A DNA stretch of 64,000 nt, taken from positions 2,967,001 to 3,031,000 of the forward strand of contig NZ_BLPF01000001.1 of assembly GCF_011764425.1 (NCBI RefSeq). Direction: 5' to 3'. This DNA is from Phytohabitans houttuyneae. Lineage in GTDB: Bacteria > Actinomycetota > Actinomycetes > Mycobacteriales > Micromonosporaceae. The notes beneath the pieces are model-generated. The model searched no databases. It worked only from the letters and a program-made list of their open reading frames with translations, and had not been told where the DNA came from. Shown in pieces: positions 18,067 through 26,914 of the stretch (position 1 is the stretch's first letter; the number at the start of each line of letters is the position of its first letter). The position numbers and the translations under genes are program-made.

Positions 18067-19296
18067 GTGACCTTCGAGGCAGTGATCCGGGAGCAGGCGC
18101 CGCAGGTGCTTGGCGCGCTGGTCCGCCGGTACGGGCAGTTCGACGCCGCCGAGGACGCGGTGCAGGAGGCGCTGCTTGCCGCGGCGGTGCAGTGGCGTGA
18201 AGAGGGCGTCCCGGACAATCCGCGCGCATGGCTGATGACCGTCGCCACCCGGCGGCTGACCGACCAGTTCCGCAGCGAGAGCGCCCGCCGCCGCCGCGAG
18301 GAAAACGTCGTGGTCATGGCGCCGACCGACGAGCTCGTCGCGCCGGCCGCCGACGAGGAGCGCGGCCCGGACCGGGACGACACGCTCAAGCTGCTCTTCC
18401 TCTGCTGCCACCCGGCGCTGACGGCGGCCTCGCAGATCGCGCTCACGCTCCGGGCGGTCGGCGGCCTCACGACGGCGGAGATCGCGCACGCCTTCCTCGT
18501 ACCGGAGTCGACGATGGCGCAGCGGGTCAGCCGCGCCAAGCAGCGCATCAAGTCGACCGGCAGCACCTTCCAGCTGCCGCCACCGGCGGAGCGGGAGGAG
18601 CGGCTGCAGGCGGTGCTGCACGTGCTGTACCTCATCTTCAACGAGGGGTACACCGCCACGTCCGGCGCCGAGCTGCACCGGGTCGAGCTGACCGCCGAGG
18701 CGATCCGGCTGGCCCGCGCGGTGCACAGCCTGCTCCCGGACGACGGCGAGGTGGCCGGGCTGCTCGCGCTGATGCTGCTCGTCGACGCCCGCCGCCCCGC
18801 CCGCACCGGGCCCGGTGGCGACCTCATTCCGCTCGCCGACCAGGACCGCACCCTGTGGAACAGCGCGTTCATCAAGGAGGGCGTCGCGCTGGTCACCCGC
18901 ACGCTGGCCCGGGCGCCGCTCGGGCCGTACCAGCTGCAGGCGGCGATCGCGGCGGTGCATGACGAGGCGCCCCGCGCGGAGGACACCGACTGGCCGCAGA
19001 TCCTCGCCCTCTACGACCTGCTCGCCGGTGTCTCGGACAACCCGATGGTCACGCTCAACCGGGCGGTGGCGGTCGCGATGGTGCGCGGCCCCGAGGCGGG
19101 GCTCGACGAACTTTCCACCTTGGACAAGGACGAGCGGGTCGCCGGCCACCATCGGCTCGACGCGGTGCGCGCGCACTTCCAGGAGCTGGCCGGCGACCGG
19201 GAAGCGGCCCGGGCCAGCTACCAGCAGGCGGCCAGGCGCACCAACAGCCTGCCGGAGCAGCAGTACCTGCAGGCACGCGCCGCCCGCCTCGCCTGA
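18067..19296 (+). CDS. ECF42-type sigma factor with long C-terminal domain
   Basis: The 409-residue protein has region 2 (QFDAAEDAVQEALLAAAVQW) and region 4 (about 115-165, TTAEIAHAFLVPESTMAQRV), followed by a helical C-terminal part of about 230 residues with the TLNRAVAVAMV and LDAVRAHFQELAGDREAA segments seen in ECF42 factors, where the extension is TPR-like. ECF42 genes usually neighbour DGPF/YCII-domain protein genes; none is present here. The start is GTG, and the ribosome site lies in the tandem repeat region (CGGAGC). Confidence 0.9.
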   Translation: MTFEAVIREQAPQVLGALVRRYGQFDAAEDAVQEALLAAAVQWREEGVPDNPRAWLMTVATRRLTDQFRSESARRRREENVVVMAPTDELVAPAADEERGPDRDDTLKLLFLCCHPALTAASQIALTLRAVGGLTTAEIAHAFLVPESTMAQRVSRAKQRIKSTGSTFQLPPPAEREERLQAVLHVLYLIFNEGYTATSGAELHRVELTAEAIRLARAVHSLLPDDGEVAGLLALMLLVDARRPARTGPGGDLIPLADQDRTLWNSAFIKEGVALVTRTLARAPLGPYQLQAAIAAVHDEAPRAEDTDWPQILALYDLLAGVSDNPMVTLNRAVAVAMVRGPEAGLDELSTLDKDERVAGHHRLDAVRAHFQELAGDREAARASYQQAARRTNSLPEQQYLQARAARLA

Positions 19297-19305
19297 TCCG
19301 GGTCA

Positions 19306-19347
19306 CGGTGCCCTTACGCCGGCGTGCCGCGGTGCCTTACGCCGGCG
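19306..19347. repeat. Near-exact direct repeat at the end of the WYL regulator gene
   Basis: CGGTGCCCTTACGCCGGCG (19306-19324) is repeated as CGGTGCCTTACGCCGGCG (19330-19347). The second copy holds the stop codon (reverse of TTA at 19337) and last codons of the minus-strand WYL gene; the first lies in the gap to the ECF42 stop. It looks like a slippage duplication between convergent genes. Confidence 0.6.
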
Positions 19348-20293
19348 CCGAGGCGTAGCGGCGGCTGAGCACCCGCAGGTGGGCAGCGAGCTCCGGCGCG
19401 GCCGCCTCGTCGAAGCTGAAGTCGGCGTCCAGCATGCCGAGGTACAGCGCAAGCATGTGCGGCGAGTCGGAGCCGACCGTGACCGCGCAGGTGCGCTCGT
19501 CCACGGGTTCGATGTGGACGGAGGGCGGAAGGCGCTCGGCGACCGCCTGGGCCGTGGCGTGCACGGTGACGCGGGCCCGGTAGCGCCAGGTGGCGGAGTC
19601 GAGGCCACGCGCCACATAGCCGGTCACGTCACCGTCCGGCGCCTCGCGCGGCGCAAACCGGGGGCCGGTCGGCACCCGCGGCGTGAGGCGGTCCACCCGG
19701 AAGGTGCGCCAGTCCGCCTTGTCCACGTCCCACGCCACGAGGTACCAACGCCGTCCGGTGTGGACCAGCCGGTGCGGCTCGGTGTCCCGCACGCTGGCGG
19801 TACCGTCGTGGTTTTCGTAGTCGAACCGGAGCCGGTGGTGGTCGCGGCAGGCGGCGGCGATGGCCGAAAGGGTCCCCGGGTCGACGGCGGGGCCGGTGTG
19901 CGGCATCGGCACCATCGACGCGGCGACGGCCTGCACGCGGTGCCGGAGGCGGGACGGGAGCACGTGTTCAAGCTTGGTGAGCGCGCGTACCGACGTCTCG
20001 GCCATGCCGGCCACGGTGCCGGCGGCGGCGGTGCGGAGGCCGACCGCGACGGCGACCGCCTCCTCGTCGTCGAGCAGCAGCGGCGGTAGTGCCGCGCCAG
20101 CACCGAGCCGGTAGCCGCCGGCCGCACCGGGCGTGGCGTGGACGGGGTAGCCGAGGGTGCGCAGCCGCTCGACGTCGTTGCGGATCGTGCGGACGGTGAC
20201 GCCGAGCCGCTCGGCGAGCTGCGGGCCGGTCCAGTCGCGCGCCGACTGGAGCAGCGAAAGGAGGCGGAGCAGCCGCGCGGAGGTCTCCAACAT
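19337..20293 (-). CDS. WYL-domain transcriptional regulator (YafY family)
   Basis: The 318-residue protein has an N-terminal HTH_11 winged helix ([20 protein letters not shown], with [17 protein letters not shown]), a WYL domain (about 135-215, [15 protein letters not shown]) and a C-terminal WCX extension. YafY-type WYL proteins are ligand-responsive repressors or activators, often of divergent genes. The ATG at 20293 follows TGGAGAA. It is divergent from the epoxide hydrolase, and the 62-base gap holds an inverted repeat. A close paralogue is at 25845. Confidence 0.88.
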   Translation of the reverse strand: MLETSARLLRLLSLLQSARDWTGPQLAERLGVTVRTIRNDVERLRTLGYPVHATPGAAGGYRLGAGAALPPLLLDDEEAVAVAVGLRTAAAGTVAGMAETSVRALTKLEHVLPSRLRHRVQAVAASMVPMPHTGPAVDPGTLSAIAAACRDHHRLRFDYENHDGTASVRDTEPHRLVHTGRRWYLVAWDVDKADWRTFRVDRLTPRVPTGPRFAPREAPDGDVTGYVARGLDSATWRYRARVTVHATAQAVAERLPPSVHIEPVDERTCAVTVGSDSPHMLALYLGMLDADFSFDEAAAPELAAHLRVLSRRYASAPA

Positions 20294-20314
20294 TTCTCCA
20301 GTCTCGCAGCCAAC

Positions 20315-20333
20315 GCGGAACGAACCTTTCCGC
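20315..20333. promoter_or_regulatory. Inverted repeat GCGGAA-N7-TTCCGC, candidate WYL operator
   Basis: The arms at 20315-20320 and 20328-20333 are perfect complements. They lie midway between the start codons of the WYL regulator (20293, minus) and the epoxide hydrolase (20356, plus). The position fits an operator controlling both genes. Confidence 0.5.
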
Positions 20334-20355
20334 ATTGCTTCATAGCCTCGGTGTC

Positions 20356-21513
20356 ATGAAGAGCTTCCGCATCGAGATCCCTCAGACCGATATCGACGAT
20401 CTTCGCGCCCGTCTCGCGGGGACCCGCTGGCCGGACGAGGTGCCGGGCACCGGTTGGAGCCGCGGCGTACCGCTGGGCCACCTACGGGAGCTGGCCGCCT
20501 ACTGGGCCGGCGACTTCGACTGGCGGGCGCAGGAGGCCGCGCTGAACGAGCTGCCCAACCTGGTCACCGACGTGGACGGGCAGGCGATCCACCTGATCCA
20601 CGTGCGCTCCCCCGAGCCGGGCGCGACGCCACTGCTGGTGACCCACGGCTGGCCGAGCTCGCCGGTCGAGTTCCTCAAGGTGATCGGGCCGCTGAGCGAC
20701 CCGCGCGCGCACGGTGGCGACCCGGCCGACGCGTTCCACCTGGTGATCCCGTCGCTGCCCGGCTACGGCTTCTCCACGCCGCTGGCCGGCGAGGGCTGGG
20801 GCAACCTCTTCCGGGTCGCGGGGGCGTGGGCAGAGGTGATGAGCCGGCTGGGGTACGAGCGGTACGCCGTGTACGGCACCGACGCCGGCGCGGGCGTGGC
20901 GGGCATGCTCCCGATGGTTGCCCCGGGCCGGGTGACCGGCGTGTACCTGACCGGCACCTCGGCCGCGATGCCCTTCGGCCCGCCCATCGACCTCAATGGA
21001 CTGTCTGGTGTGGACTGTGAGCGAGCCGAGCGGTTCAACCGCTTCCAGCTGGACGGCATGGGCTACCTGCACCTGCAGGCGACGAGGCCGCAGACGCTCG
21101 CCTACGCGCTGACCGACTCGCCCGTGGCCCAGCTCGCCTGGATCGTGGAGAAGGTGCACGAGTGGACCGACCCGGCGACACCGGTCGACCGCGACCAGCT
21201 GCTCACCAACGTCAGCGTCAACTGGTTCCAGCGCGCCGGCGCGTCCTCGGCACACGCCACGTACGAGGGGATCCAGGCATGGCGCGCGATGGCCGCGCAC
21301 GGCGGCTCCGCGGGCGGCGAGGCACCGCCCGGGCCGCCCATGGGAGTGGCGGTGTTCGCCGCCGACAACACGGTCCGCCGGCTGATGGATCCGGCGGGTG
21401 CCTTCGCGCACTGGTCGGAGTACGACCGGGGCGGGCACTTCCCGGCGATGGAAGTGCCCGACCTCCTGGTCGACGACGTACGCGCCTTCGTGCGGGTGCT
21501 CAGATCTTCGTGA
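20356..21513 (+). CDS. Epoxide hydrolase family alpha/beta hydrolase
   Basis: The 385-residue protein starts with the epoxide-hydrolase N-terminal domain ([20 protein letters not shown]). The alpha/beta core follows, with the HGWPSSP oxyanion motif, nucleophile Asp in YGTDAGAG, and the catalytic His in [12 protein letters not shown] near the end. It should open epoxides to diols through an ester intermediate; the natural substrate is unknown. The internal segment [20 protein letters not shown] is also found, in diverged form, in a gene fragment at 25700-25798. The 3' end overlaps the convergent lipoprotein gene by 14 bases. Confidence 0.92.
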   Translation: MKSFRIEIPQTDIDDLRARLAGTRWPDEVPGTGWSRGVPLGHLRELAAYWAGDFDWRAQEAALNELPNLVTDVDGQAIHLIHVRSPEPGATPLLVTHGWPSSPVEFLKVIGPLSDPRAHGGDPADAFHLVIPSLPGYGFSTPLAGEGWGNLFRVAGAWAEVMSRLGYERYAVYGTDAGAGVAGMLPMVAPGRVTGVYLTGTSAAMPFGPPIDLNGLSGVDCERAERFNRFQLDGMGYLHLQATRPQTLAYALTDSPVAQLAWIVEKVHEWTDPATPVDRDQLLTNVSVNWFQRAGASSAHATYEGIQAWRAMAAHGGSAGGEAPPGPPMGVAVFAADNTVRRLMDPAGAFAHWSEYDRGGHFPAMEVPDLLVDDVRAFVRVLRSS

Positions 21514-22270
21514 GGGTCCAAATGAGACCGTCGCCGTCGGTGTCACCCTTCAGGGTCAGGGTCGAGCCCTGGCAGCTGTACGCGCCGGCGCCCAGGATCG
21601 GGTCGGTCTCGATCACCTTCCCGCTCTGGTTGGCCGCGTCGTCGATGTAGTCACCGATCGGCGCGTTGTTGAGCAGCTGAGCCGCCACCGGCTTGGTCAG
21701 CTCCAGGGTCAGCCGCAGGGCGCTCCAGTCGATCGCCCCGACCGGCTCCCACGTGCCCTCCTCGGCCGCGGGGGCCGGAGCGGCGGTCGTGGGCGCCGCA
21801 CCGGTCGCGCTCGGGCTGGCGCTGGGGACCGGCGGGGTGGCCGGCGTGGCGGGAGCGCTGGTCGTGGTGGTGCTGCCCGAGCTGCTCGCCTTGATCGTGG
21901 CGGTGCCCTGCCCGCCGTACGTGGCCGAGCCGGAGACCGAGTTGCCGGCCACGTCGGCGGTGAACGACAGCGGCTGCATGCCGCTGAAGTCGGCCCGGAC
22001 CTGGCCGCTCGGGTTGATCGTGACGGTGGCGCCGCTGCCGCCGGAGATGCTGCCGCTGGCGGCGGCGCTGGAGGCCTGGCCGCTGACCTGGGTGGTGCGC
22101 CAGGTGCCGACCATGCAGCCCGAGGCCGTACCGCTCACGGTGGGCTCGGGCGCCGCTGAGCTTGTGGTGCCGGTGGTGGGGTCGGCCGCGCCAGGCTCGG
22201 TGCCGGCACACCCGCCCACGGCGAGGCCGAGCCCGGCCAGGGTCAGGACCGCGACCGTCGGGACGCGCAT
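21500..22270 (-). CDS. Lipoprotein of unknown function
   Basis: The 256-residue protein has a lipoprotein signal peptide with a lipobox (LAVGGC), a Ser/Thr/Ala-rich segment, a beta-rich domain (about 50-130, [10 protein letters not shown] followed by alternating strands), a Pro/Thr linker, and a second small domain with two conserved-looking motifs ([12 protein letters not shown] and [12 protein letters not shown]). It should be tethered to the outer face of the membrane. I do not recognise the family. ATG 22270 is preceded by GGAGGAATC, a good ribosome site. Confidence 0.75.
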   Translation of the reverse strand: MRVPTVAVLTLAGLGLAVGGCAGTEPGAADPTTGTTSSAAPEPTVSGTASGCMVGTWRTTQVSGQASSAAASGSISGGSGATVTINPSGQVRADFSGMQPLSFTADVAGNSVSGSATYGGQGTATIKASSSGSTTTTSAPATPATPPVPSASPSATGAAPTTAAPAPAAEEGTWEPVGAIDWSALRLTLELTKPVAAQLLNNAPIGDYIDDAANQSGKVIETDPILGAGAYSCQGSTLTLKGDTDGDGLIWTLTKI

Positions 22271-22353
22271 GATTCCTCCACACGGGAAATGAACATGTCG
22301 GTCAATGCGCATACCTGCTACCCGCGCGGCCCGGCGAGGAAACGAAGGCCTGC

Positions 22354-23157
22354 TCAGCGGAGGAAGGTGAGCAGCGGCTCGCGCAGTGCGTCCGGGTTGT
22401 GCAGGACGCCGTGGTCCTGGCCGGCGACGGTCAGGTAGCTGGCGCCGGGGATCGCGCCGGCCACGGCCTGCGCGGCGGCGGGAAACCACGCCGGGCTGGC
22501 GCCGCCGGCCATCGTGAGCGTGGGTACGCCGATCTTCGCCAGGCGGTCGGCCGGCAGGGCCAGGTCCGCGCCGCACACCGCCACGTCGTAGGGGAGGGTG
22601 TGCGCGAGGCCGACAAGGAACGGCCACGCGGGGCTGGCCTGCATGCCGTCGACCATCCCCGCCGGTACCGCGACCTGCTCGGTGAGGAAGAGGCGCACGG
22701 CCTCGTCGCGGCGCTCCTTGGCGACGAACGCGCGGATCTGCTCCGCGGTGCCCTCGGCCGGCAGGGGGCGGAGTCCATCCACGACGAACGGGGTCTCGTA
22801 CACCGCCAGCCGCTCGACCGGCAGCCCCTGTGCCGTCGCCTCGAGCGCGAGGATGCCACCGGACGAGTGACCGAAGAGGCTGGCCCGGCCGCCGGCTGCG
22901 GCGATCAGGGCGGCCAGGTCCTCGATCTCGCGCTCCACCGCGAACGTGTCCGCGTTGTCGCCGCTGTCGCCCCGGCCGCGCCGGTCGTACACGACCGCGG
23001 TGACGTGCGGCGCGAGCGTGGCGGCCAGCGCGGCGACGGTCGTGCGGTCGTTGAAGGCGCCGCCGATGAGGATCACAGGCGGGCCGTCGCCCATCGACTC
23101 GTACGCGATCGGCGTGCCGTCTGCCGAGGCCACGATCTGCGGGCTGGTGGTGGTCAT
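22354..23157 (-). CDS. Alpha/beta hydrolase
   Basis: The 267-residue protein has the oxyanion region LIGGAFNDR, the nucleophile elbow GHSSGG and the final His in GQDHGVLHNP. A GGAGG ribosome site lies about 7 bases before ATG 23157. The family is large (esterases, lactonases, haloperoxidase-like), so the substrate cannot be inferred. The gene stands alone on its strand, separated from the small gene at 23305 by a palindrome-containing promoter region. Confidence 0.85.
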   Translation of the reverse strand: MTTTSPQIVASADGTPIAYESMGDGPPVILIGGAFNDRTTVAALAATLAPHVTAVVYDRRGRGDSGDNADTFAVEREIEDLAALIAAAGGRASLFGHSSGGILALEATAQGLPVERLAVYETPFVVDGLRPLPAEGTAEQIRAFVAKERRDEAVRLFLTEQVAVPAGMVDGMQASPAWPFLVGLAHTLPYDVAVCGADLALPADRLAKIGVPTLTMAGGASPAWFPAAAQAVAGAIPGASYLTVAGQDHGVLHNPDALREPLLTFLR

Positions 23158-23268
23158 GGGTGTCCTCCGGGTCATCCGTCCTCTGGGCACTACACCATGG
23201 GGTCGGAACCGCGCGCCGGTTCTCGACACGCCTACCGGGGGTCTTTGTAGGGTGAGATCAGTTCCCGG

Positions 23269-23284
23269 TCACCCGGCCGGGTGA
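23269..23284. promoter_or_regulatory. 16-bp perfect palindrome upstream of small HhH-like gene
   Basis: TCACCCGGCCGGGTGA is its own reverse complement and ends 11 bases before the GGAGG ribosome site of the gene at 23305. It could be an operator, or form a hairpin in the 5' leader that affects translation. Confidence 0.5.
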
Positions 23285-23304
23285 TGACCCAACGTGGAGG
23301 ACCT

Positions 23305-23529
23305 GTGGCTGTCAGTGCCGATCTCGCGAAGCTCCTCGACAAGGCGTACGAAGACAAGTCCCTCGCCGAGCTCGTGGACGCTCCGGTGGCCGCCCTCTCG
23401 GGCGTGAGCGAAGGCGACGCGCAGCTTCTCAAGAGCGCATTCAACATCACCACCATTGGCGACCTCGGTCGCAGCAAGTACTTCAAGGCCGCCCAGGCGC
23501 TGGTCAACCTCGCCGACGGCGCCAAGTAG
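23305..23529 (+). CDS. Small helical protein, HhH-like, conserved type
   Basis: The 74-residue product is preceded by GGAGG four bases before a GTG, which fixes the start. It is all helical, with a pattern (LVDAPVAALSGVSEGDAQLL followed by FNITTIGDLG and KYFKAAQAL) typical of small helix-hairpin-helix-like proteins that occur alone in many bacteria. No function is known to me. It ends 3 bases from the convergent MocR gene. Confidence 0.75.
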   Translation: MAVSADLAKLLDKAYEDKSLAELVDAPVAALSGVSEGDAQLLKSAFNITTIGDLGRSKYFKAAQALVNLADGAK

Positions 23530-23532
23530 GGA

Positions 23533-24870
23533 TCACTCGACCCCGGCGTAGTCACCCGAGGCCACGGCTGCCAAGGCGGCCAGTGCCGCGGAGAGGGTGT
23601 CGACGGGTGGAGCCGCGAGGGCCAGGCGCACCGCGTTGGGCGCGTGCGCCGGCCCCACGGCGAACGCCGCCGCCGGGGTGACCGCGATGCCGTGGCGGGC
23701 CGCGGCGGCCACAAAGGTCTCCGCGCGCCACGGCTCCGGCAGCTCCCACCAGCAGTGATAGGCGTGCGGGTCGGCGCGCAGCGCGTACCCCCGCAGGATC
23801 TTGCCGGCCATCGCCTGGCGCTCCGCCGCATCGCGCCGCTTCGCGCGGACCAGGCCGGCGACGGTCCCGTCCGCCATCCAGCCGGTCGCGGCGGCGAGCG
23901 CGAAACCGCCGGCCGCCCATCCACCGGACCGCAGCGCGGCGGCCACCCGGTCCGCGACCGCGCCCGGCGGCGTGACCACGAAGCCAAGCGTGAGGCCGGG
24001 CGACAGGCGCTTGGAGAGGCTGTCGACGACCACCGTGCGGCCGGGTGCGAACGCCGCGAGCGGGGCGGGCTCGTCGCGCAGGAACGCGTACACCGCGTCC
24101 TCGATCGCGTAGATGTCGAGCTGGTCGAGGACGGCCGCCAGCGCGGCGCGGCGGGCCGGGGGCATCGTCACGCCGAGCGGGTTGTGCAGCGTGGGCTGCA
24201 CATAGACAGCGCGCACGCGGGCCTCGCGCACCGCCTCCGGCACGAGGCCGTCGGCGTCCGTCGGCAGCGGTACGAGCGAGACGCCGAGGCGCGCGGCGAT
24301 GCCCTTGACGACGGGGTAGGTCAGCGCCTCCACGCCCAGCCGCTCCCCCACCGGCACCAGCGCGGCGACGGCGGCGGCAATCGCCTGGCGGCCGTTGCCG
24401 GCGAAGAGAATGCGCTCGGGCTGGGGTGTCCAGCCCGCACGGCCCAGCACCGGCGCGGCGGCCTCACGCGCGCCGGCCGGACCGGTGATCGTGGCCGGGG
24501 CGAGCGCGGGCCCGAGGGCGGCCGGCCGCAGCAGCCGCTCCAGCCCTGGCGCGAGCAGCGCGGGCTGCTCGGGCAGCACGCTGAAGTTGAGCTCCAGGTC
24601 GACCCGCGCGCCGGCGGGCTCGGCGAGCGCCGGGTGGGACACCGGCGCGGACGCGCGGACGAACGTGCCCCGCCCCACCTCGCCGGTGGCCAGGCCGCGG
24701 CGGACGAGCTCCCCGTACACGCGGGCGGCGGTGGAGCTGGCGATGCCACGGGACCGGGCGAACGCGCGCTGCGGCGGGAGGCGGTCACCCGGACGCAGCC
24801 GGCCGGCGGCGATGTCGTCGGCCAGCTGGTCCGCGATCAGCCGGTAGTCGTCCACGCACGCCTCCCACAT
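23533..24870 (-). CDS. MocR-type GntR regulator with aminotransferase domain
   Basis: The 445-residue protein combines an N-terminal GntR winged helix (about 8-72, DIAAGRLRPGDRLPPQRAFA) with a fold-type I aminotransferase domain that has the PLP-binding Lys in DSLSKRLSPG and the VQPTLHNPLG substrate region. MocR proteins use PLP or PLP adducts as effectors. The gene is divergent from the hydrolase at 24928. The 57-base gap plus start codon contains four ATTGCAC half-sites, a likely autoregulatory operator. Confidence 0.9.
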   Translation of the reverse strand: MWEACVDDYRLIADQLADDIAAGRLRPGDRLPPQRAFARSRGIASSTAARVYGELVRRGLATGEVGRGTFVRASAPVSHPALAEPAGARVDLELNFSVLPEQPALLAPGLERLLRPAALGPALAPATITGPAGAREAAAPVLGRAGWTPQPERILFAGNGRQAIAAAVAALVPVGERLGVEALTYPVVKGIAARLGVSLVPLPTDADGLVPEAVREARVRAVYVQPTLHNPLGVTMPPARRAALAAVLDQLDIYAIEDAVYAFLRDEPAPLAAFAPGRTVVVDSLSKRLSPGLTLGFVVTPPGAVADRVAAALRSGGWAAGGFALAAATGWMADGTVAGLVRAKRRDAAERQAMAGKILRGYALRADPHAYHCWWELPEPWRAETFVAAAARHGIAVTPAAAFAVGPAHAPNAVRLALAAPPVDTLSAALAALAAVASGDYAGVE

Positions 24871-24911
24871 TGCACCGAGTGCAATGCTGTCATTGCACTT
24901 AGCTATTGCAC
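24869..24911. promoter_or_regulatory. Cluster of four ATTGCAC/GTGCAAT half-sites, candidate MocR operator
   Basis: ATTGCAC occurs at 24869-24875, 24892-24898 and 24905-24911, and its complement GTGCAAT at 24879-24885. Pairs form ATTGCAC-N3-GTGCAAT and TGCAATG-N4-CATTGCA palindromes plus a direct repeat. MocR proteins are known to bind two or more direct or inverted repeats upstream of divergent genes. The first site overlaps the mocR-like start codon, which suggests autorepression. Confidence 0.75.
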
Positions 24912-24927
24912 CACATAGCCTCGATGC

Positions 24928-25713
24928 ATGGCTATGGCGATCATCGACGACATCACGGTGGGGTACGACGACGAGGGCACCGGCGACGCGCTCGTGCTGG
25001 TGCACGGGCACCCGTTCGACCGGAGCATGTGGCGGCCACAGGTCGCGCGCTTCAGCCGCGCCGGCTGGCGGGTCATCGCTCCCGACCTGCGGGGATACGG
25101 GGAGAGCACGGTCGTGCCCGGCAAGACCACGCTGGACGTCTTCGCCCGTGACATCGCCGGGCTGCTGGACCGGCTCGGCGTGGAGCGGTTCGTCCTCGGT
25201 GGACTGTCGATGGGCGGCCAGATCGTGCTGGAGTGCCACCGCCTCTTCGCGCACCGGCTTCGCGGCCTCGTGCTGGCGGACACCTCCGCGCCGGCTGACG
25301 GCGACGAGCAGCGCGCATGGCGTGTGAGCACGGCCGAGCGGCTGGTGGCCGAGGGCATGGGGCCGTACGCGGAGGAGGTGCTCTACAAGATGGTCTCGCC
25401 GGGCGCGCCGCCCGAGGTGGCCGCGCACGTCCTGGGCATGATGCGCGGCACCGACCCCGAGGGTGCGGCGGCCGCGCTGCGCGGTCGTGCCGAGCGCCCC
25501 GACTACGTGGCGATGCTCGCCGGCGTGGCGGTGCCCGCACTGGTGGTGGTCGGTGCGGACGACGAGTTCACGCCGGTGGCCGAGGCCCGCCTGATGAGCG
25601 ACGCGATCCCGGAGGCGGCGCTGGTCGTGGTCGAGGGCGCGGCGCACATGCCCAACCTGGAGCGCCCCGCCGACTTCGACGAGGCGCTCGCGGCGTTTCT
25701 CAAATCGCTCTGA
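24928..25713 (+). CDS. Alpha/beta hydrolase
   Basis: The 261-residue protein has an HGHPFDRSMW oxyanion loop, nucleophile Ser in GGLSMGGQ, acid region VVGADDEFTP and catalytic His in GAAHMPNLE. This pattern fits the carboxylesterase/3-oxoadipate enol-lactonase-like branch. It is divergent from the MocR regulator and is its most likely target. The 3' end overlaps the epoxide-hydrolase fragment on the other strand. Confidence 0.87.
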   Translation: MAMAIIDDITVGYDDEGTGDALVLVHGHPFDRSMWRPQVARFSRAGWRVIAPDLRGYGESTVVPGKTTLDVFARDIAGLLDRLGVERFVLGGLSMGGQIVLECHRLFAHRLRGLVLADTSAPADGDEQRAWRVSTAERLVAEGMGPYAEEVLYKMVSPGAPPEVAAHVLGMMRGTDPEGAAAALRGRAERPDYVAMLAGVAVPALVVVGADDEFTPVAEARLMSDAIPEAALVVVEGAAHMPNLERPADFDEALAAFLKSL

Positions 25714-25798
25714 AGAAGCCGGTCCCGGTCCATTCGTAGAACCTCTCGACGATCCAGGCCAACTGCCCGGTGGGCGAGTCGGTGAGCCACGATATAAA
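25700..25798 (-). pseudogene. Epoxide hydrolase fragment (about 32 codons)
   Basis: The minus strand reads ISWLTDSPTGQLAWIVERFY then EWTGTG and a stop. This matches the segment [20 protein letters not shown] of the intact epoxide hydrolase at 20356 (14 of the 20 positions compared are identical). No start codon is present and an in-frame stop lies 9 bases upstream of the matching part. The rest of the gene is gone. Its orientation, divergent from a WYL regulator, repeats the architecture of the intact pair at 19.3-21.5 kb. Confidence 0.75.
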
Positions 25799-25802
25799 GC
25801 GC

Positions 25803-25823
25803 CTAGGTCAAGTTCGGTCCTAG
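25803..25823. promoter_or_regulatory. Inverted repeat CTAGG-N11-CCTAG before the WYL gene
   Basis: Five-base arms lie 22 bases before the ATG at 25845, in the same relative place as the GCGGAA/TTCCGC repeat of the paralogous regulator. It may be a WYL operator left after loss of the divergent gene. Confidence 0.4.
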
Positions 25824-25844
25824 CTTCGTGGCAACCTCAAGCGC

Positions 25845-26792
25845 ATGTGGGAAACCTCGGCGCGCCTGCTCAAGCTCCTGTCCCTGCTGCAAAACCGGCG
25901 CGACTGGTCCGGCGCGGAGCTCGCGGAGCGGCTGGGCGTGACGCCCCGCACGGTCCGGCGGGACGTCGACCGGCTGCGCGGTCTCGGCTACCCGGTGCAC
26001 GCGGTGCCCGGCGTCGCCGGCTACCGCCTGGGCCCAGGCGCCGCGCTGCCGCCGCTGCTGCTCGACGACGAGGAGGCGGTCGCCGTCGCGGTCGGCCTCC
26101 GCACGGCCGCCGGCGGCACCGTGGCAGGCATCGAGGAGACGTCGGTACGGGCACTCGCCAAGCTGGAACAGGTGCTCCCCTCCCGTCTGCGCCACCGCAT
26201 CAACGCGCTGCAAAGCGTCACCGTGCCGCTCACCGCCGGCGGTGCGACGGTCGATCCCGCGACGCTGACCGCGATAGCGGCCGCCTGCCGGGACAGCCAC
26301 CGCCTCCGCTTCGACTACCGGCAGCCGGACGGCACGGAGAGCCGGCGGGACGTGGAGCCGTACCGGCTGGTCCACACGGGACGCCGCTGGTACCTGGTGG
26401 CGTGGGACACCGGTCGCTCGGACTGGCGCACGTTCCGGGTCGACCGGCTCGTCCCGCGCACGCCGACCGGTCCCCGGTTCGAGCCGCGCGAGCTGCCCGC
26501 CGACGCCGCCGCGTACGTGTCCCAGTCGGTCTCCTCCTCGCCGTACCGCTACCAGGCGCGGATCCTCATGCACGCGCCGCTCGACGCGGTCGCCGAGGTG
26601 GCCTCGCCCACGGTCGGGCGGCTGGAAGCTGTCGACGAGCGCAGCTGCGTACTGCACACCGGCGCCAACTCGCTCGACGAGATCGCGATCCACGTCGGGC
26701 TGAAGGGAATCGACTTCGAGGTGCTGGAGCCGCCCGAGCTCGTCGAGCACATCAGGACGCTGGCGCGGCGACTCGCCAGAGCCGCAGGGTGA
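25845..26792 (+). CDS. WYL-domain transcriptional regulator (YafY family), paralogue
   Basis: The 315-residue protein has the same HTH_11 (LLKLLSLLQNRRDWSGAELA), WYL ([15 protein letters not shown]) and C-terminal WCX order as the regulator at 19337, and shares long identical stretches such as [19 protein letters not shown]. The two are recent paralogues or a transferred pair. Its former divergent partner seems to be the epoxide-hydrolase fragment, so its current target is unclear. Confidence 0.88.
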   Translation: MWETSARLLKLLSLLQNRRDWSGAELAERLGVTPRTVRRDVDRLRGLGYPVHAVPGVAGYRLGPGAALPPLLLDDEEAVAVAVGLRTAAGGTVAGIEETSVRALAKLEQVLPSRLRHRINALQSVTVPLTAGGATVDPATLTAIAAACRDSHRLRFDYRQPDGTESRRDVEPYRLVHTGRRWYLVAWDTGRSDWRTFRVDRLVPRTPTGPRFEPRELPADAAAYVSQSVSSSPYRYQARILMHAPLDAVAEVASPTVGRLEAVDERSCVLHTGANSLDEIAIHVGLKGIDFEVLEPPELVEHIRTLARRLARAAG

Positions 26793-26832
26793 CCGGTTCA
26801 CCACTAGTCGTGTTTGTCATGTCCTTCATCCG

Positions 26833-26859
26833 CGAAAGGCGCGAATACGGCACCTTTCG
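26833..26859. promoter_or_regulatory. Inverted repeat CGAAAGG-N13-CCTTTCG
   Basis: Seven-base perfect arms at 26833-26839 and 26853-26859 lie about 56 bases before the start of the surface-protein gene. The position suits an operator; the long loop makes a terminator for the WYL gene less likely but not excluded. Confidence 0.45.
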
Positions 26860-26914
26860 ACCTCCCCACGGGCCGCCATAGCGTGGCGTCTGGAGGTTTG
26901 GGTCTCTTGGGGTG

